Source: an uncultured bacterium (GTDB lineage: Bacteria; Verrucomicrobiota; Kiritimatiellia; RFP12; UBA1067). Taken from it: 64,000 bases of DNA. The notes beneath the pieces were generated by a model. It was not told the DNA's origin and searched no databases. It was given only the letters and a program-made list of their open reading frames with translations. The position numbers and the translations under genes were made by a program. The stretch spans positions 1 to 64,000 of the forward strand of contig CADCCQ010000010.1 in assembly GCA_902799955.1 (NCBI GenBank), written 5' to 3'. Positions within the stretch are counted from its first letter, which is position 1. Each line of letters starts with the position of its first letter. Positions 62,560-64,000 of the stretch are shown piece after piece.

Positions 62560-64000
62560 ATGAAGAAATTCCTATTGGCGCTGCTGGTCCTGTCCGCCGG
62601 ATTCGGCGTCCGGGCCGAGGGCGACTGGCGCACCACGCTCGGCAAGGTGCAGGACTTCTGCAAGGACTTCGGGTTCATGGGGTTCGCGAAGAAGGAGGCG
62701 CCGGCCTACATTACCGGCAACTTCGTCGAGGCGGACCGCCCGGCGAAGCCCGACTTCACGCAGGCGCTCAAACCTGCGGCGGAGTATGCGAACCGCAACG
62801 GATTCTGGGTCGTCAACGAGGATCAGGCGAAGGCCTACTCCACCGAGAAGCATGCCTTCAAGGTGGGCGACTGGGTCGGCGGCTACTTCGACGACAAGGG
62901 CGCCTTCGTCCCCGGCCACGAGGTGAAGACCCTGTTCGACATGCCCTACGGCATCGGGCAGCTCATCATGATCCCGATCTGCCTCGTCCTCATGTACCTC
63001 GCGATCGTGAAGGGGTTCGAGCCCCTGCTGCTGCTGCCGATCGGCTTCGGCGGGCTTCTGGCGAACTGCCCGATGGCGGGCGTGACCGCGCCGGCGATGA
63101 TGCACGACGGCGTGATCACGTTCATGTCCAGCGGGGTGGCAGCGATGTCCGGCGGCATCGTCGAGCCGGGCGGCTTCCTCCATTACTTCTTCAGCTTCGG
63201 AATCGACACCGGCATCTTCCCGACTTCGGTCCGCTGATCGCCAACCCCAAGACGGCGCTCCTCGGCGGCGCCGCGCAGTTCGGCATCTTCTTCGCGCTCT
63301 TCGGGGCGCTCGGCCTCGCGGCCGTGTTCGGACAGGACTTCTTCGGGGTCGATCCCCTCAAGGCGGCCGCCTCGATCGGCATCATCGGCGGCGCGGACGG
63401 TCCGACGGCCATCTGGCTCACCTCGCGCCTCGCACCGAACCTGCTTGGCGCGATCGCGGTGGCGGCGTATTCCTACATGGCGCTGGTGCCGATCATCCAG
63501 CCGCCGATCATGAAGGCGCTGACCACCAAAGAGGAGCGCGCGATCGCCATGCCGCCGCTCCGCGAGGTCAAGAAGATCGAGAAGATCTGCTTCCCGCTCA
63601 TCGTGCTGCTCCTGTGCGCGTTCCTCCTCAAGGACGCGGTCCCGCTGATCGGCGCGCTCATGCTCGGCAACCTCGCGAAGGAAGTGGGGCCCTCGGTCGC
63701 CCGTATCGCGGACACGATGTCCAACGCGCTCATCAACATCGTGACGATCATGCTCGGTCTTTCCGTCGGCTCGAAGCTCGCGTGCGAGAAGTTCCTCTCC
63801 GGGACGACTCTCGGCATCCTCGCGCTCGGACTCGTCGCCTTCTGCGTGGGCACGGCGGCGGGCGTCATCATGGCGAAGATCATGAACCTCGTCTCGAAGG
63901 AGAAGGTGAATCCGCTCATCGGCTCGGCGGGCGTCTCGGCGGTTCCGATGGCGGCGCGCGTCTCGAACAAGGTGTCGCTTTCGGAGAATCCGACCAACTT
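62560..64000 (+). pseudogene. oadB: Oxaloacetate decarboxylase beta subunit, interrupted by a frameshift (or assembly error)
   Basis: Integral membrane subunit that decarboxylates carboxybiotin and pumps Na+. The first frame (62560-63236) carries an export-like N-terminus and helices including [16 protein letters not shown] and [18 protein letters not shown]. It then ends at a stop. The second frame (from about 63222, continuing beyond the window) has the rest: [31 protein letters not shown] and later helices. The family sequence between the two pieces, about 11-12 codons with the conserved FMGVGAMTD block, is missing and the frame shifts. Either the gene is broken or a short piece was lost in assembly; GAGGAG precedes the ATG. 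Confidence 0.85.

Overview
The window looks like a GC-rich chromosome segment of an uncultured member of the PVC group. Kiritimatiellota (Kiritimatiellae, gut or rumen type) is my best guess. The clues are a V-type ATPase, a type III glutamine synthetase, a Na+-pumping oxaloacetate decarboxylase (oadGAB), paired Ser/Thr kinase and ECF sigma genes, DUF2341/LamG surface proteins, and a Bacteroides-like PurF. This placement is inference; no 16S or ribosomal protein gene is present.

Layout. 1-3.8 kb (minus): a GH106-like secreted hydrolase fragment, tRNA-Leu(UAG), dnaJ, grpE and argG. 4.1-7.8 kb (minus): a large LamG surface protein with a poly-G tract near its start and a frameshifting deletion. 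8-9 kb: a secreted EEP-family lipoprotein. 9.25-9.72 kb: a highly structured region that is probably a new noncoding RNA. 9.8-15.4 kb: a secreted hydrolase facing V-ATPase subunits D, I and K and a polytopic membrane protein. 15.5-27.8 kb (plus): a secreted PHP-type protein, then a ten-gene envelope run (YcfL-like, LpoB-like, CsgG-like, two related unknown proteins around a TPR protein, an LA_2272-type repeat protein, a COG3014-like lipoprotein) ending in a membrane kinase and an ECF sigma factor. 27.7-30.7 kb (minus): an ATP-grasp ligase, a 45-residue double-glycine precursor peptide and an ABC exporter, which look like an undescribed graspetide-type RiPP cluster. 30.9-38.8 kb: a remnant ATPase, two FGGY sugar kinases and AraD (pentose use), interrupted by a type IIG-like restriction-modification gene. 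38.9-44.5 kb: secreted phosphatase, RsgA, metallophosphoesterase, D-aminoacylase and a second LA_2272-type protein. 44.5-55.1 kb (minus): glnA-purF-carA-pyrG-carB, one run that makes glutamine and spends its amide nitrogen. 55.3-64 kb: tmRNA, nusA, infB, hisI, and oadG-oadA-oadB, with oadB frameshifted.

The strongest unexplained signal is a set of short palindromic elements built from 7-9 bp words. They occur between genes and also, without breaking the frame, inside conserved genes: purF (about six), carA (three), carB (three), pyrG (one), the type IIG enzyme, a D-aminoacylase and a membrane protein. One 67-bp element is identical in purF and in the aminoacylase but is read in two different frames. 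This resembles the palindromic elements of Rickettsia in behaviour, but the words are different and there are many families. All identifications rest on reading the sequence and remembered family motifs; no search was run.
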